Notes: generated by a model not told the origin, from the sequence alone. A DNA stretch of 64,000 bases from Siphonodentalium dalli (GCA_032622095.1 CP136068.1:10771729-10835728), one strand, 5' to 3'. Positions 45,158 to 56,730 are shown, counted from the first letter of the stretch. A program made the numbers and translations.

Positions 45158-47321
45158 AAAATAAATGAAACAGTACACGCCATTAGAGTAGCTAAACATT
45201 CGTATATTGATAAAATACAAACTATTCTTGGTAACAAAGATACAAAGACTTCGGTATGATAGAAGACATTAAATAAATTTCTGAAACCACGATCTAAACC
45301 GATAGCACCCCTTAATGATGGTACAGAATTTTCTTCCAATCCCTACCAAAAAGCTGAAATACTCAACGATTTCTTTTGCAAAATCTCATCTTTGCCAGAT
45401 TCGTCAAATGCAGAGTTACCAAATATGACATACAGAACGGAATCCAGATTTGAAAATATGATAATCACGAGCGAACAAGTATACTCCGCACTAAAAGAAT
45501 TAAAGATAGCAAAAGCCAGTGGCCCCGATGATATTAGCCCAAGGATCTTAAAAGAATGTGCTAGCTCCATAGCAAATCCCTTGGCATATTTATTAAATAA
45601 ATATATTGAAGAATCACATTTCCCAGTTGAATGGAAACGCGCGAATATAACGCCCATTTTCAAAAAAGGTGATCCCTCTGAACCGAGTAACTATCGTCCA
45701 GTCGCACTTCTCAGTTGTATTTCTAAAGTCTTTGAGAAATGTATCTATAAAAGTCTCTCCACATACCTAAGGGATAATAATCTCCTCACTAATTTGCAAT
45801 CCGGATTCACTCCAAAAGATTCCACCGTATACCAATTAACTGAGATATACCAGTATATAATTTCAAATCTAGAAGAAGGAAAGGAAATCAGATGCCTATT
45901 TTGTGATATTAGCAAAGCTTTCGACAAGGTTTGGCATAAAGGACTAATTTTCAAATTACAAAAATGTGGTATAGAAGGGAATATTTTGACATTATTGTCT
46001 AGCTACTTTTGTGAGAGGAGGCAAAGGGTATGCATTGAAGGGGTGCAATCATCATGAAAACCCGTCCTGGCAGGTGTCCCTCAAGGGTCAATACTAAGCC
46101 CTCTTTTATTCCTAGTTTACATAAATGATATTGTGAATGACCTCACATGTAATATAAAGCTCTTCGCCGACGACACATCAATTTATCTACAATAGAAGAT
46201 CCAGATTTAGCGGCTGATGTCATGAATTCTGACTTAGAAAAAATTATGAGGTGGTGCAAACAGTGGAACGTCAAATTTAGTGCCCCTAAGACAAAATCAA
46301 TGATAATATCGCGAAAAGATAACAAACATATACACAAGCCTTTAATAATGGGCGATGAAGTAATATAAACTGTGTCTAATTATAAACATCTAGGACTGAC
46401 ATTCAACAACAATGGTAACTGGAGCCATCATGTAACTGAAATTCAAAAGAGAGCAGCCAAAAAAGTGGCTTTGCTTGCAAAGAACAAATTTGTCCTAGAC
46501 AGGAGAACCCTGGAAAGAATTTAATTTGTTTATATACGTCCTATTTTAGAATATGCTTCTCCTGTTTAGGACAATTGTACTAATGGCGAAAGCGACTTGC
46601 TCGAAAAAGTGCAATATGAGGCAGCGAGAATAGTAACTGGAGCAACAAAAAGCTGCAGTATTGAAAACCTCATAAAGGAAACTGGATGGGAAAAATTGTC
46701 AGAACGTCGGAAAATCTCCAAATTATGCCAATTCTACAAAATGTTGTATAAAATGACACCCCAATATCTATATACCTTAGTTCCGAGATCAACAGAGAAT
46801 ATGCACCGATATCCACTGAGAAAGCATCACCTAACTAACCCTTCTCGTGATACTGCGTCATACGAAAAGTCATTTCTTCCCTCAGCCATTGAGATGTGGA
46901 ACACACTCCCAGACAATGTGCGAAGTGTGAAACATTGTGTGACTTTAAGTCGGCAATAGGAAGCACGTATAATAACCGCAGAGAACCTTATATTTACCAG
47001 TATTACTATTACTCACGCCCAGCGCAAATACATCACTGCAGATTGCGAATTGGTTGTAGTTTTCTTAATAAAGATCTGTGTGGAAATTTTCTCCGATCAA
47101 GTCCTCATTGTGTGTGTGGAAGTGATGAAACGGCGAATCATTTCTTATTCCACTGCCCATTATACAGTAGACAAAGAAACAAATGTCTTTCTGGTAGTTT
47201 GGAGAGAACAACCATTGAGAGCGCACTGAACGGCACGATTTCAAATAGTCTGAGCGAAAATATTTCTACATTTAAAACAGTCCAGAAATTCATAATCATG
47301 ACAGAACGCTTTTCGAGCTAA
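45158..47321 (+). pseudogene. Decayed non-LTR retrotransposon (LINE), 5'-truncated
   Basis: Recognisable reverse transcriptase pieces run in order: FKKGDPSEPSNYRPVALLS near 45661, QSGFTPKDSTVYQL, CDISKAFDKVWHKGL near 45900, [19 protein letters not shown] near 46074, and catalytic FADD at 46162-46173. Then come a connection/thumb region (ILEYASPV, YEAARIVTGATKS) and a C-terminal cysteine/histidine motif (CVCGSDETANHFLFHCPLY, about 47110-47165). The frame is broken by in-frame stops (45257, 46055, near 46190 and 46370, 46520s, 46567) and a shift near 46930. Endonuclease and ORF1 are absent. Its relative at 57264 has the same layout and is intact, so this is an older copy of the same or a related family. 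The 3' UTR end and target duplication were not located. Confidence 0.85.
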
Positions 47322-49909
47322 CATATATACAGATTATATGGCACTGTCCAATAATAATTACATTAAGTAAATATCTAATATATGGAAATATTGAAATAGC
47401 TGATGACCGACACGACAGGTGACACACACATGTTGTATATATGCTTGTGTCTGTATTGCTCTTACGAACCCATTCTATGAAACCCATACTATAATATATT
47501 AGACATGGTGTAAACATTTAGTACATGAATATACCAATTCATTACCTGTCTCCGACAACTCCACGACGGGACGCGACTCGAGTAATGCAAGCATAATATT
47601 GCTTGCTTTGTCGCACCATTTTATATTTTGTCCACCGATGATAAGGTCACTTGTGGAGTCGGCATATACAAGCCATATAGGCTTACAGCCGAATCCACTC
47701 CCACACACAAGGAACATGGTAACATGAATTACCAATATATCATATTGTAACAATTATTATTGGGAATACATATTATTAAACCAAGCCAAATATCGGCGGT
47801 CCACGACCTGCCATTGTAAGTATATGTTGACATGTGCATTATAAATTAGGGACGTTCGATATAACTTCATTGATAAAGGTTGAATGAGGCGTTCTCGATT
47901 GTCATCCAGGAAGTATTTTGGCTGCGCTTTGTGCACGAAACGGTATAAACTATTTACTACTTGGTACACATCGATGGGTATATATTCTTTATATATGGTC
48001 CGTATATAAGGTAGCAGTGATACAACTTGATAAAAAAGCCACGTCGTATGTGGAATAATTTATATAATTACAAAATTAATAGGTCTTATAATTCCGGAAT
48101 ATTTGTTTGCTTCGCGATGTTCTTTCTTAAGAACGGTGAGTGTATAAATATAATGTAAATGTACTCAATAACTGATGTATACATAATTTGGTAAGAGGTA
48201 TCTCAAAACAGATCCGTCATGGAAGATTCTGAAATAATATTGTCGATATATCGCTGAAAGCACGTGATTTTAGTCTTATATCGTTTCGGTAAATTTGAGA
48301 TCGCTTATTTTGTGTCAGTTATATTGTTTTTAGATCAAAGGTCGCGTCCAATAGTGCATCTGTGTTTTATGGTGCCCACGTCATAATGAGCAATGGGTGA
48401 TGCCTGAGTGTCCTGGGCCCGCATACAAGGTACATTGATTTGCTCACCGAAAGCTTATATTCTGCAATTGATGAACAGACAGTCTGCCGTCTGTTTTAGC
48501 CAGTCAAAGATAAAAATAGTATAAATAAAATTGTAGAAAATCCTGAATCGCATGAATTGCTTACACCATGCAGTCCATTTACAGAGCACAACATGTGCAA
48601 CTTTAAATCCCACACACAGTCGTGGCCAGGTTATTTTGTTTATATAATCAACGAAGGAGTCGATGTTGTCAGTGAGAGGTACCTGATTCCTCCGACATCG
48701 CGACGGGCGCACGAATTACTATAATTTACATATTCCCGCGTTTATAACTCCGTGGCTGATATTTTAGCATTATATGTATATCACAAAATTCCCCGGACTA
48801 TGTTTATAAATTTCAACATGTAATAACTGAAAATCAAGTCAAGTATACGTAATTCCTGTGTTTTCGGTGCCAGATCGAGTGTGAAACGCATTCTGAAGAT
48901 GAACACAGAGTAAATCCCGATATGGGTAAATAATTTTGGAGCATTGGCCTCATAATCACAACTTATGAGTGTTACGGTTATATTTCAAGGCAATCACGGC
49001 TGTTACAGTTCTTTACATAATATTTATTTGAACGATTTCTGACCTTTGGTCCGAATATAGTTTTGTGTATCAAACATTTTAAACCAGATAATGACTGCAG
49101 CATATTTTATCTACATAATCCAACCGGTAAGAAATAAGAGTATAGCATGAGAATTTGTTCCCGCTCACTGGGTTAAGCACATAATATGAATCAATGGACA
49201 CGATACTGAATCCATGCCTCCATAACTCTGGTATATCTATACGCCAGTACCAATAATCGTATTTCGGAGGAAGTGTGTTGTGCTGCTCTAGAATTTTAAA
49301 GGAAGTGGGTTCGAACCCATGTTCAGACTTATAGACTTCCCAACGCTCTGTGAAAGGGATTCCTTTTAAGGATATTCTCGTAGTCGATGTGGTTGGGTCG
49401 TGGATGGTGAATATTTAGGGTGTCTTGATAGAAGGGCAACTTACAACCCCTTTGTTTGACCTAAATGTATAAAGGAACTGAGAAATGACATGGGTCACAT
49501 ATATTTACATTAATTATTGTGCATGTTTGCCACAACACTTTGAATTTGAATACACACCTCAATTATTGAATGTGTACGCAGTACGCACTGGAGTCTGTAC
49601 ATTCATTGCACATGTACACACATCCCATAGGAAGCCTCGCACACATAAGACAATGCACTGGATTGGGCATACAAGGTGAAGGTAAATATTTGTATGTCAA
49701 TGTGTTATATCATATATGCAAGGCTCCCTGTGGGGAACTCACATATATAAGAGAATGCATTTGCACAGCGTCTTCGCAAAATTTCAGGATGCTCCAGTCA
49801 TGAATATAGGGTATACGCTTATATATACCTCTTGCGGTACATTTAAGGTAATGAAATATATATTCTATTCTAGTTTATGGCTGCGTTGAACCTAAATATT
49901 TACCTCCTG
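47322..49909. other. No confident gene; possible minus-strand exons at 47.5-48.7 kb
   Basis: Three minus-strand open segments look more coding-like than average. 47545-47740 encodes GSGFGCKPIWLVYADSTSDL and ends SETG at a donor-like CAG/GTAATG. 47800-47969 encodes LDDNRERLIQPLSMKLYRTS. 48560-48695 encodes LTDNIDSFVDYINKITWPRL and ends near a GTGTAAGC donor-like site. In minus-strand order they could be exons of one gene, but I recognise no domain and the acceptors are weak. The rest (48720-49909) shows nothing supported. Confidence 0.25.
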
Positions 49910-50075
49910 CTAGTGTTAACATTATTGAACACTGGTGTGTTGATCACTAGTGTCATAAGTTGAACACTCGCGTTAAGATCTGAACACCAGTGTTGCAGAC
50001 AATTTGAACGCTAGTGTTAACATATTTGAACACAAGTGTTTAATATTGAATACACGAACGCGTTCAATAGTTGTT
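49910..50075. repeat. Cluster of GAACAC-N2-GTGTT palindromic repeats
   Basis: Five or six imperfect units of 20-30 bp share TTGAACACNAGTGTTAA, for example GAACACTGGTGTG, GAACACCAGTGTT, GAACGCTAGTGTTAA and GAACACAAGTGTT. Each is itself a near-palindrome. A short tandem array or clustered binding sites; no gene nearby. Confidence 0.6.
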
Positions 50076-50279
50076 GCAATTTTTAACGAACGAAGTTTGT
50101 ATCACTTACTTCTAAAATTAAAAGCTAATAATTTTTTTCACCAATTTAAAGGTACTATTTCTTTGGCTTCGGGGGTAAACAATATTTGATTCGAGTCAAT
50201 GAACCCACCAATCAAAGCTCAGAGTGATTAGATATCGATGTTTGAAGTTTACTATTTCTATTGTTTGTAGACCAGAAGC

Positions 50280-50365
50280 ACGTGGTCAAACGGACGAAGG
50301 TGTGGATGAGATGGATAACTCTTGGATATCCACCTTCATCCACACCTTCGTCCGTTTGACCACGT
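50280..50365. repeat. Perfect 30-bp inverted repeat (hairpin)
   Basis: The left arm 50280-50309 begins ACGTGGTCAAACGGACGAAG; the right arm 50336-50365 is its exact reverse complement. The 26-base loop can pair further (GATGGATA/TATCCACC). No flanking direct repeat was evident. Complete identity of the arms implies recent origin or conversion. Confidence 0.85.
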
Positions 50366-51080
50366 CTAACTGAAGTGCAATTGTGTGGTACTAAAATTAG
50401 ATCAGAAATATACATTACCCATACTATTAGTTTTATTTTTGGCTTATTGTTTGAACCACTATATGGTATATCGTAGTGTCACAACACATTCAATTTCGAT
50501 GGCACGTGGGGATCACCAAAAGGTTATCTTCATTATGACATAACGCGTGGGGAGGCGCCGAATTTCCCGACTCATGGGTTACCAGCCCCTTCAAGAGAGG
50601 CTCGGGGGGAGCTATACAGGATTGGCCATTGCAGATTGCAACCCTCCCCGACGGGGGGCTTTAACTACATCCAACACCGATACCACAAAACCCATCTGGT
50701 GCCACCCTTGACATATGACGAATTGAATTGTGTTCTGATAGTTCGATTTTCACAACTATAATTAATGGGGAATTTGTTTTTGTCACACCATAAGTCGCAC
50801 ATATGCCTACTTTTTTATCAAAATATTGCACTGAAATGACCATCAGTTGGATATCAGGGAGTCTTAGCTTGGAAATTTCCATCAGGTGGAAAGGTTTAGA
50901 TTACTAGAATTTTGCTATTTTCAAGTTCAGATTAAATTCATTTATTCATCCGCTTCGACCAAACATTAGTCCTGATCCCCTGATGAGGGGGGTGTTGGAC
51001 ATTTCAATATGGACACGACCCCCCCCCCCCCCAACACCGGTGACACTCTAGCCACACCCATACACATTCCCTCATGGTGG
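50366..51080. other. No gene recognised
   Basis: Includes a GC-richer patch (50510-50660) with CTCCCCGACGGGGGG and a C14-like run at 51018-51031. No supported coding frame. Confidence 0.35.
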
Positions 51081-51723
51081 TTAAGATGTCCGATCGTTGG
51101 CACCACATTTGTTCCTATAATGTTGGACCCATTTCGACTGGACGGCAATACTTACATTCAATATACTACATATAAGTTTTGAAAATTGCTCACTTGCAAT
51201 TGTTTCTGGCTGGTCGTCGTCGCACTCATTGGTCATCTCCAGAAACTCTTCAGGCAAAATATCCAGAATTCTAGCGGTGTCGTCGCTAATACCGCCTATT
51301 TGGAGGTCAACCTCCTGTTCCACCTGGTCCGTGTTTACCTCTCTGAGTCTGTTTTTCTTTCTTGCCTTCATCTTCATCCGCTTCCACAGTGCTTTCAAAT
51401 CTTTTTTTGTCTTTTGGTTCTATTTGAAAATTTCCCTGCCATTTCCAAAGAAATTTCTTTCCAGGCACATTTTTTCCGGCGCTGGTGGATGGTGCCGGTA
51501 TCTTTATTCTTTAGGATTTTGATGCTTCTCTGCACAATGCCCAAACAGTGTTTCGCTCGTCGGCTGTGTATTTAGCACCCCTTCCTTTCCCTCGGTTACT
51601 CGTGATTGAAAGGAACCAACGTGTACTGTCACGCGCATCATGTTTTATGTGACCGGTGGTCAATCTATATGATTGCCGCCAATCACCTTGATTGGATAAT
51701 CCTATACCGCGCGGTCTTCCCAT
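51081..51723 (-). pseudogene. Myb/SANT-like DNA-binding protein, frameshifted
   Basis: Read from 51723 downward, the N-terminal basic segment GKGRGAKYTADERNTVWALC matches the start of Myb/SANT-like domains related to Myb_DNA-bind_5 or NAIF1-type proteins. After a one-base frame change near 51515-51525 it continues ILKNKDTGTIHQRRKKCAWK, EISLEMAGKFSN and TKRQKKDLKALWKRMKMKAR, which supplies the remaining helices and the conserved tryptophans. An acidic stretch (ILPEEFLEMTNECDDDQPE) follows. A possible splice donor (CAA/GTGAGC) sits near 51196. These proteins are often partners of PIF/Harbinger transposases or host factors derived from them. The frame change and isolation suggest a relic, but an assembly error would make it a live exon. 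Domain assignment is by eye. Confidence 0.55.
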
Positions 51724-51835
51724 CGATGTCCACCGATAGTTTCGCGTTGAGCGTCGCCTCGTAAAACTATCTGGACTATATTATAAACCCAGCCGGTGAA
51801 TACGACCCCAGGAGAGCGGACAAAAAACACAAAAA

Positions 51836-52312
51836 ATGGCCTATGAATTCACAGTAAGATCCACCCTTGAATATGCAGCAGACGTTTGGGATCCATACCA
51901 ACAAAAAGACATCAACGCCATAGAAAGAATCAACAAAAGAGGGGTGCGATTCATCGAAAACAACTACCACGCAAGAACAAAAGGGGCCGTAACTGAAATG
52001 CTAATGGAACAACTTATGGAGCCACTACACCAAAGAAGAAACACGATGAGAATGAAGCTGTTCGGCAGAGTAGTGGATGAGCTGGTGCCGGCTATTCTAT
52101 CAAAAGACATACTAATACCAAAAAAAGAAAGGAAGGAAAATAAAGGCGAAAAAGTACCCAGGCTATATAACATCAAACCCTGTCGAAAAGGAGTGTATCA
52201 ACTCTAACTACATCGAAAGGATACAAGCTAACACGGCACAATTCAGACACTAGTTCTTTGTTCGAGCTATCGAGGAGTGGAACAGCCTGGAGGATAGCAC
52301 ATGCGAGGAAAC
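51836..52312 (+). pseudogene. LINE reverse transcriptase C-terminal fragment
   Basis: The frame at 51836-52207 encodes VRSTLEYAADVWDPYQQKDI followed by NAIERINKRGVRFIENNY and a basic C-terminal region. This is the thumb/connection segment that follows the RT domain in Jockey/CR1-like LINEs. After the stop at 52207 the family's next motif appears in another frame (FFVRAIEEWNSLE, near 52258-52300). RT catalytic motifs are absent, so it is a 3'-end fragment. It differs from the two larger LINEs here, which have ILEYASPVWDN-like and MDYSDIVWAN sequences at this place, so it belongs to a third lineage. Confidence 0.75.
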
Positions 52313-52940
52313 AATGCATAAAACAGCATAGTCCTCCCACAGCGCAAACACAGTCGAGAGGCTCCAGCGCTGAAACACATACAGATACAGAACTCCTTTT
52401 ACTCCATATAACCAACCCAACATCTAATCCCGGCCCAAATTATTATTTTTCTTTTCATCGGTATAGTTGTGTTAGATTCATATTTTATAATTTGCATTGT
52501 ATCACTATAGAAGTCGATAAATAACTATTCTGGCACTATATAGAGATAACTACTAGTAAGTTTCTGACACCCCCTCTATTTTATAGCCTTGTCGCAACAA
52601 TAGAGTTGAGATGCATAATATATCAACATTGGTCATTATCGCTCTTCAAATCTATATCGGTATTAACCCATATTTCCCCGTATCGTCCACCCATCCCCAA
52701 CTTTTTCATTTGTATTATAGACTCGTTACATAGACATTTTATCATTTGATACTGATTTGTATTCTGTATTTCTCTTCTGTTCCACAATGCCAAAATCATA
52801 ACGGTGCAATGCCTTGTAACTTTTGCTTCAACATGCCGAGTTCCGCTGCAGACGATACAAAACTGACAACATTTCGAAATGTAAACAGGCTTCAAACTCA
52901 CCAAAACCAAAGGTCCCACGTCAAGGTCCCCAACACACTA
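52313..52940. other. No gene recognised
   Basis: Contains the probable 3' UTR of the LINE fragment and unique AT-rich DNA. The open frames at 52623-52946 on both strands have no recognisable domain. Confidence 0.35.
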
Positions 52941-53205
52941 ATGTGAGGTATAATGATAACTCCATCTAAATAACCAATATAAGAATGTGAGGTATAATGA
53001 TAACTCCATCTAAATAACCAATGTAATGATGTGAGGTTTAATTATAACTCCATCTACATAACCTGCAATATAAGGATGTGCGGTTTAATGATAACCCCAT
53101 CCACATAACCAATATAAGGATGTGATGTTTAATGATAACCCCATCCGCATAACCAATATAAGGATATGAGGTTAATGATAACACCATCCACATAACTAAT
53201 AAATA
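52941..53205 (+). repeat. 44-bp tandem repeat, six units
   Basis: Units of 43-47 bp read ATGTGAGGT(A/T)TAATGATAAC, then a CCATC(T/C)A(A/C)ATAACCAATATAAG-type end. The last unit is the most diverged. Non-coding. Confidence 0.9.
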
Positions 53206-53774
53206 TGTCTGAAAATTAAACAAAAAAATTAAATTTCGTGATGGCGTCCAATATGGACTACTCGGTACCTAATTCTGCTCCAAATTGGGGATGGAAATGG
53301 ATCACAAAAATGCGGAGGCTTTATGTGGATAATAAGGCCAAATTTCACCGAACAACATGTCGTTAAATAACAAGTTTCGGGCAATTGTGTACTATACTCC
53401 GGAGAGTAGTTAGGAATATTTTAGGGAAATTAATTGGTAACTGAAGTGGCATTTCTAAAAATGTTTTTTGAATCTGATTATTTGAGGACCATCGAATCAG
53501 ATTGATTACCTTTAACCTTTTCGCATCGGTGTTGCAGCTATAAAATGATTGTGGCTGTGTGGCATCTTTGTTTTATGTATGCGAGTATCCCATAGGGTAA
53601 TTCGTACAAACGAGTGAACGACGGAGATATATTGGTAAATAAGGGCAATGTTGTTTCTTGTATTATGGGATTATCAAAACGGGATATGCACAGATGGTAA
53701 GAAAACAAATTGGCTTTTTGGTTTCACTAACTTTGGGAAGTTTCCCGTGAGGAGCGTTGGGGCACAGGTGGTCT
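53206..53774. other. No gene recognised
   Basis: Unique sequence between two tandem arrays; no supported coding frame. Confidence 0.4.
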
Positions 53775-54375
53775 AATATGAGAACCTCCCCCTCGTATGA
53801 CTGGTGGATATTATGAGACTCTCCCCCGCATATGACCGACGGATACTATGAGAACCTCCCCGCGTATGAACGGTGGATAATATGAGAACCTCCACATCAT
53901 ATGACCGGCGGATAATATGTTCATATGAGAACATCCAACACACATGACCGGTGGGTAATATGAGAACCTCCCTTACATATGAGAATCTCCCTCGTTTATG
54001 CCCGGTGAATAATATGAACCTCCGCCGCGTATGGCTGGTGGATAATATGCTCATATGAAAACCTCCGCATGACCGGTGGATAATATGAGAACCTCCCCCG
54101 CAGATGACCGGGGATAATATGAGAATCTCCACCGCGTATGACTAGTGGATAATATGTTCATATGAGAACCCCCTCCCCCGCATATGACCAGCAGATAATA
54201 TTAGAACCTCCCCGTGTATAACCAGCGGATAATATGAAAACCTCCCTTGCGTATGACTGGCGGATAATATGAACCCCCACCGCGTATGACCGGCGGATAA
54301 TATGTTCATATGAGAACCTCCTACACGTATGACCGGCTAATAATATGAGAACCTCCACTTCGTATGACCATCGGA
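53775..54375. repeat. Variable 34-43-bp minisatellite, about 16 units
   Basis: Core unit ATGAGAACCTCCC, a variable CGCGTATGACC-like middle and GG(T/C)GGATAAT. Several units carry an extra GTTCATAT. Because the core is close to a multiple of three, long artificial minus-strand frames arise (53773-54132, 54158-54451). Confidence 0.9.
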
Positions 54376-54494
54376 CATGTAAGTTTTTCAGTCTATGAAC
54401 ACTATTTGATTTGAATATTCTTTTGAACAGTCTGACCATTGACATATTCATGCGTTCAAACCAGTTAATCTATTTTGTAACTTGGCTTGTAATC

Positions 54495-55396
54495 GCCGGA
54501 CACCGGCTTCCGGCATCTGCGCTTTTAATCACATCTGAAATAAAAAAAATAATGAAAAGCGCAAAACCTTTAAAAAATCACACTAAGTTTGATACGTCTA
54601 TTGATACATGGTATAATCGTATTTTGTGGATGAAGTGCTGCTAACACAGGCTTAGTTGGACCGATAACACGCTTCTGTCAGACATTATATTTGTTACGAG
54701 AAAAAGTAGCGCTCTCTCTTATGCAACAGTTTCACTGGGTGGTTGAGCCATTCGGACAGCATTACATTCCATGTGTCAAATCCTATATTTTGATATAATA
54801 CATAATAATTGTTTGCTAGCGTATTTATCGAGAAAACTGCCGGACACCGGCTTCCGGCATCTGCGCTTTTAGTCACAACTGAAACAAAAAAATAAGTGCG
54901 ATTTATAACAAATGAAAAGCGCAAAACCTTTAAAAAATCACACTAAGTTTGATACGTCTACTGATACATCGTATAATCGTATTTTGTGGATGAAGTGCTG
55001 CTAAACGCAGGCTTAGTTGGACCGATGAAACGATTCTGTCAGCCATTCTATTTTTTACGAGAACAAGTAGCGCTCTCGCTCTTTGAGCGAATTTATGCAA
55101 CAATTTCACTGGGTGGTGGAGCTATTCGGACAGCGGACAGCATTACATGCCATGTGTCAAATCCTACATTTTGATATACTACCCACCCCATCATAGGGAA
55201 TATATCAGCTGAAATCAATCATGTTATTGTAAACATCGAGTCTATTTTTAGCTGTTTCCATAGGCGCGTTTTTTTCGTGTTCGCTGTTACAGTATTCGTA
55301 CTAAAACAGCCATATTGTAGCTAAAACGAATGCGCAGTATTCCACTGTGCCAATTTATACATAATAATTGTTTGCTAGCGTATTTATCGAGAAAAC
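54495..55396 (+). repeat. 344-bp tandem duplication, second copy carrying an insertion
   Basis: Copy 1 (54495-54838) and copy 2 (54839-55396) start GCCGGACACCGGCTTCCGGC and share GAAAAGCGCAAAACC, TTTTGTGGATGAAGTGCTGC and ACTGGGTGGT. Both end GTTTGCTAGCGTATTTATCG. Copy 2 is split by about 175 bp (55182-55356) absent from copy 1, with (A)TAC on both sides, so it is probably a small insertion. Identity is about 90%. Non-coding. Confidence 0.85.
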
Positions 55397-55877
55397 TAAA
55401 TTCTAAACATTGATGTCGAACACAGTCTTTCGTGTTTCGTGGGTGGGTTAATCGGTCTCTATGTTGCATTAATTGCAGCTTCGCTCGAATTAATATATTT
55501 GTGTTGTGCAATAGATGATAAACTTCATTTAAAATACCAAACTTTCTTGTGGGCATTGCGTTATCGCTGTAAAAATTCATTTTATGCAGCTGTTCCACGG
55601 CCTTGATTTCGAATTAATGTTCGGCTTTTATAAGGACCGCTTTTATATTGATCGGTATATAGGCAGACCCTTAGCACCCGTCAATATATGTGGGCTGAAT
55701 TCATCTGATGCGGTATGATTCCACGAAATTAAACAAAACAAGACAAAATCATCGTTACTTCGAAACATTGACACAAATCCTCCACATGTTCTAGGCTGGC
55801 ACACACAGCAGTCGTTTTTCCGTAGTTAATTAAATACCCTTTGGGTAAAATAAAATTTGAGCATGTTAAATATATAT
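55397..55877. other. No gene recognised
   Basis: Unique AT-rich DNA; nothing supported. Confidence 0.35.
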
Positions 55878-56051
55878 GTGTGTGTGTCCGTATATGCTAT
55901 GAACACAAACAACTAGCCACGAATTCGTACCAGTGTGTGTCCGTATATGCTATGCACACAAACAACTAGCCACGAATCCGTACCAGTGTGTGTCCGTATA
56001 TGCTATTAACACAAACAACTAGCCACGAATCCGTACCAGTGTATATCCGGA
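55878..56051 (+). repeat. 53-bp tandem repeat, three units plus part
   Basis: Units read CAGTGTGTGTCCGTATATGC, then a variable AACACAAACAACTAGCCACG and AATCCGTAC. Copies are more than 95% identical, which suggests recent expansion. It is preceded by a short GT run. Confidence 0.9.
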
Positions 56052-56246
56052 TCGTTCGCCCCCACCCGCATGATAATACACAAAGTTTATTTTTAAGCAC
56101 TGACTTCTTGATATCACTACCGCGACACGGTTTGACTGATCAACGCCGAAATTCCGGGACGTTAATTGACTTACGTATTTCTGTCTGACGTCATTACCTA
56201 CAGCCACGAGAAAGAAAAACATATAAATATATATCTTTAAGAATTT

Positions 56247-56730
56247 ACTTTTGTTTATGGCTTTTATAAACCCACTTAATTTTCGAATGACCAGAATACA
56301 TTATACACAACATATCCCATGTTATATACCATTTGGAAGAGGAACCAAAATACATATGTTCCACCAGAATACGGAACAGCTGTGGCCTTGGAGTGTCCAC
56401 CAAGTGATAGAGATTCTCAGATTCATTCCAAGACTTAAATTCACCCTTGTCAACCCAGAATGCATCAGAATGCAAACTAAGAGATAGAGTTATTCCCCTT
56501 CCATTGACAATAAGAGACATTATAGTACAGTCTCGATCAAAATTAATCACAGAACACATCTCAGTACCTCGACAAAAAGAATGTCCCAAGTTTATTCGAC
56601 CGGATCAGTTAATAATACAATGTTTTGGAGCTTCCTCTTTCAAATGGTATATAACATGGAATATGTTGTATATAATGTGATCTGGTGATTTGAAAATTAC
56701 GTGGGCCTTTATAAGAAGAAAACATAATAT
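56247..56730. mobile_element. Element with about 110-bp terminal inverted arms
   Basis: The left arm 56247-56360 and right arm 56618-56730 are inverted copies at about 80-85% identity. Landmarks are TTATAAACCCAC, GACCAGAATACATTATA, CCATGTTATATACCATTTG and GAAGAGGAA. The central 260 bp is unique. It could be a MITE or fold-back transposon; no target duplication or transposase was identified. Confidence 0.6.

Noticed and set aside
49300-49335. Perfect tRNA B-box-like palindrome GGGTTCGAACCC
   Set aside because: No A-box or cloverleaf could be built on either strand; the T-stem does not pair properly.
53773-54451. Two long minus-strand open frames (119 and 97 codons)
   Set aside because: They lie wholly in the minisatellite, translate to repeated peptides and result from a repeat period near a multiple of three.
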